From Laribacter sp. (GTDB taxonomy: Bacteria; Pseudomonadota; Gammaproteobacteria; Burkholderiales; Aquaspirillaceae), in the NCBI GenBank assembly GCA_018055005.1, contig JAGPIM010000002.1, positions 1 through 40,284 on the forward strand: a stretch of DNA of 40,284 bases, written 5' to 3'. The position numbers and the translations under genes were made by a program. Every line of letters begins with the position of its first letter. The first letter of the stretch is position 1. Below, piece by piece: positions 39,002 to 40,284 of this stretch. A model generated the notes under the pieces. It ran no database searches, had not been told where the DNA came from, and was given only the letters and a program-made list of their open reading frames with translations.

Positions 39002-40284
39002 ATGTCGACTCGCGAACAACAAATCGCCGCCCTGGAAAAAGACTGGGCTGAAAACCCCCGCTGGAAGAGCGTCAAGCGCGGCTATTCCGCTGCTGACGTG
39101 GTCCGTCTGCGCGGCTCGCTGCAGCCGGAATACACCCTCGCCCGCCGCGGTGCGGAAAAGCTGTGGGACAAGGTCAACGGTGGTGCCAAGAAGGGTTACG
39201 TGAACGCTTTCGGCGCCATCACCGCCGGCCAGGCCATGCAGCAGGCCAAGGCAGGTCTGGAAGCCGTGTACCTCTCCGGCTGGCAGGTCGCTGCCGACGG
39301 CAACACCTCCGAAACCATGTACCCGGACCAGTCGCTGTACGCCTACGACTCGGTGCCGACCATGGTGCGCCGCATCAACAACACCTTCAAGCGCGCTGAC
39401 GAAATCCAGTGGAGCCGCGGCATCAACCCGGGCGACGCCGAGTTCGTCGACTACTTCCTGCCGATCGTGGCTGACGCCGAAGCCGGCTTCGGTGGCGTGC
39501 TCAACGCCTTCGAACTGATGAAGAACATGATCGCCGCCGGCGCGGCAGGCGTGCACTTCGAAGACCAGCTGGCTGCCGTGAAGAAATGTGGCCACATGGG
39601 CGGCAAGGTGCTGGTTCCGACCCAGGAAGCCATCGAAAAGCTGATCTCGGCCCGTTTTGCCGCCGACGTCATGGGCGTGCCGACCCTGATCCTTGCCCGT
39701 ACCGATGCCGAAGCGGCCAACCTGCTGACCTCGGACCACGACGCCAACGACAAGCCGTTCTGCACCGGCGAACGTACCCAGGAAGGCTTCTACCGCGTCA
39801 AGAACGGTCTGGAACAGGCCATCAGCCGTGGCGTTGCCTACGCACCGTACGCTGACCTCGTCTGGTGCGAAACCGGCACCCCGGACCTCGGATTCGCCCG
39901 CGAATTCGCCCAGGCCGTGCTGGCTGCCAACCCGGGCAAGCTGCTGTCGTACAACTGCTCGCCGTCCTTCAACTGGAAGAAGAACCTCGACGACAAGACC
40001 ATCGCCTCCTTCCAGGACGAACTCTCGGCACTGGGCTACAAGTACCAGTTCATCACCCTGGCCGGCATCCACATCAACTGGTACAACACCTTCCAGTTCG
40101 CCCATGCTTACGCCCGCGGCGAAGGCATGAAGCACTACACCGAAATGGTGCAGCAGCCGGAATTTGCCGCCCGCGAACAGGGTTACACCTTCGTGTCGCA
40201 CCAGCAGGAAGTCGGCGCCGGCTACTTCGACGACGTCACCACCGTGATCCAGGGCGGTTCCTCGTCGGTGAAGGCCCTGACCGG
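39002..40284 (+). CDS. aceA: Isocitrate lyase, 3' end missing
   Basis: A frame of 427 residues runs to the right edge; the family length of about 430 suggests only a few residues are lost. It cleaves isocitrate to glyoxylate and succinate, the first step of the glyoxylate bypass needed for growth on acetate or fatty acids. The catalytic signature [14 protein letters not shown] is at about 194-207 with Cys196. [32 protein letters not shown] and [16 protein letters not shown] are also typical. AGAGG lies ten bases before the ATG. It is divergent from grpE, with a palindromic candidate operator and a TATAAT promoter upstream. No malate synthase is in the window. Confidence 0.98.
   Translation, partial: MSTREQQIAALEKDWAENPRWKSVKRGYSAADVVRLRGSLQPEYTLARRGAEKLWDKVNGGAKKGYVNAFGAITAGQAMQQAKAGLEAVYLSGWQVAADGNTSETMYPDQSLYAYDSVPTMVRRINNTFKRADEIQWSRGINPGDAEFVDYFLPIVADAEAGFGGVLNAFELMKNMIAAGAAGVHFEDQLAAVKKCGHMGGKVLVPTQEAIEKLISARFAADVMGVPTLILARTDAEAANLLTSDHDANDKPFCTGERTQEGFYRVKNGLEQAISRGVAYAPYADLVWCETGTPDLGFAREFAQAVLAANPGKLLSYNCSPSFNWKKNLDDKTIASFQDELSALGYKYQFITLAGIHINWYNTFQFAHAYARGEGMKHYTEMVQQPEFAAREQGYTFVSHQQEVGAGYFDDVTTVIQGGSSSVKALT

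Overview
The window reads as chromosomal DNA of a Betaproteobacterium of the Neisseria/Chromobacterium order. Two adjacent arginine deiminase (arc) cassettes, GC-rich core genes and the gene mix point most strongly to Laribacter hongkongensis or a close relative. That is an inference from memory of its duplicated arc cassettes; no search was run.

Layout. (1) 1-9213, all minus strand: a nine-gene surface-glycan operon running from rfbF (right) to a GT41 glycosyltransferase cut by the left edge. rfbF and rfbG make CDP-4-keto-6-deoxyglucose. A TylC3/TcaB9-type C-methyltransferase, an RmlC-like epimerase and an SDR reductase should turn this into a C-methyl-branched 6-deoxyhexose. Two glycosyltransferases, a second methyltransferase and the GT41 enzyme follow. 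Roughly the first 4.5 kb is strikingly AT-rich, suggesting transfer. (2) 9413-14208: the glycine cleavage operon gcvT-gcvH-gcvP behind a clear tandem glycine riboswitch, with hairpins between the genes and a terminator after gcvP. (3) 14220-15867: an orphan heme oxygenase and a PBP7-type D,D-endopeptidase. (4) 16116-26627: two arc cassettes in transcription order A2-B2-C2 / D2 / D1-A1-B1-C1, all minus strand. They carry their own terminators, intercistronic hairpins and two good sigma-70 promoters. (5) 27202-32649, plus strand: an 1815-residue LapA/BapA-like type I secreted adhesin. It has an N-terminal retention module with a TAAG (LapG-type) site, three near-identical 221-residue repeats and an RTX-type C-terminus. 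(6) 32965-34455: a sodium:alanine/glycine symporter. (7) 34662-38630: the heat-shock operon grpE-dnaK-dnaJ with sigma-32 promoters. (8) From 39002, plus strand: isocitrate lyase, cut near its end by the right edge, behind a TATAAT promoter and a perfect 16-bp palindrome.

How it fits together: amino-acid catabolism and acid/energy stress (arc, gcv, symporter), protein folding stress (dnaK), the glyoxylate bypass (aceA) and surface properties (glycan operon, adhesin). The most interesting unexplained signals are a 16-nt element shared by the adhesin and symporter leaders (15/16 identical), the palindrome before aceA, the branched CDP-sugar route without rfbH, and the promoter-less position of arcA1 directly behind a terminator-like hairpin. 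All start sites given were chosen from visible ribosome binding sites, overlaps and family N-termini.
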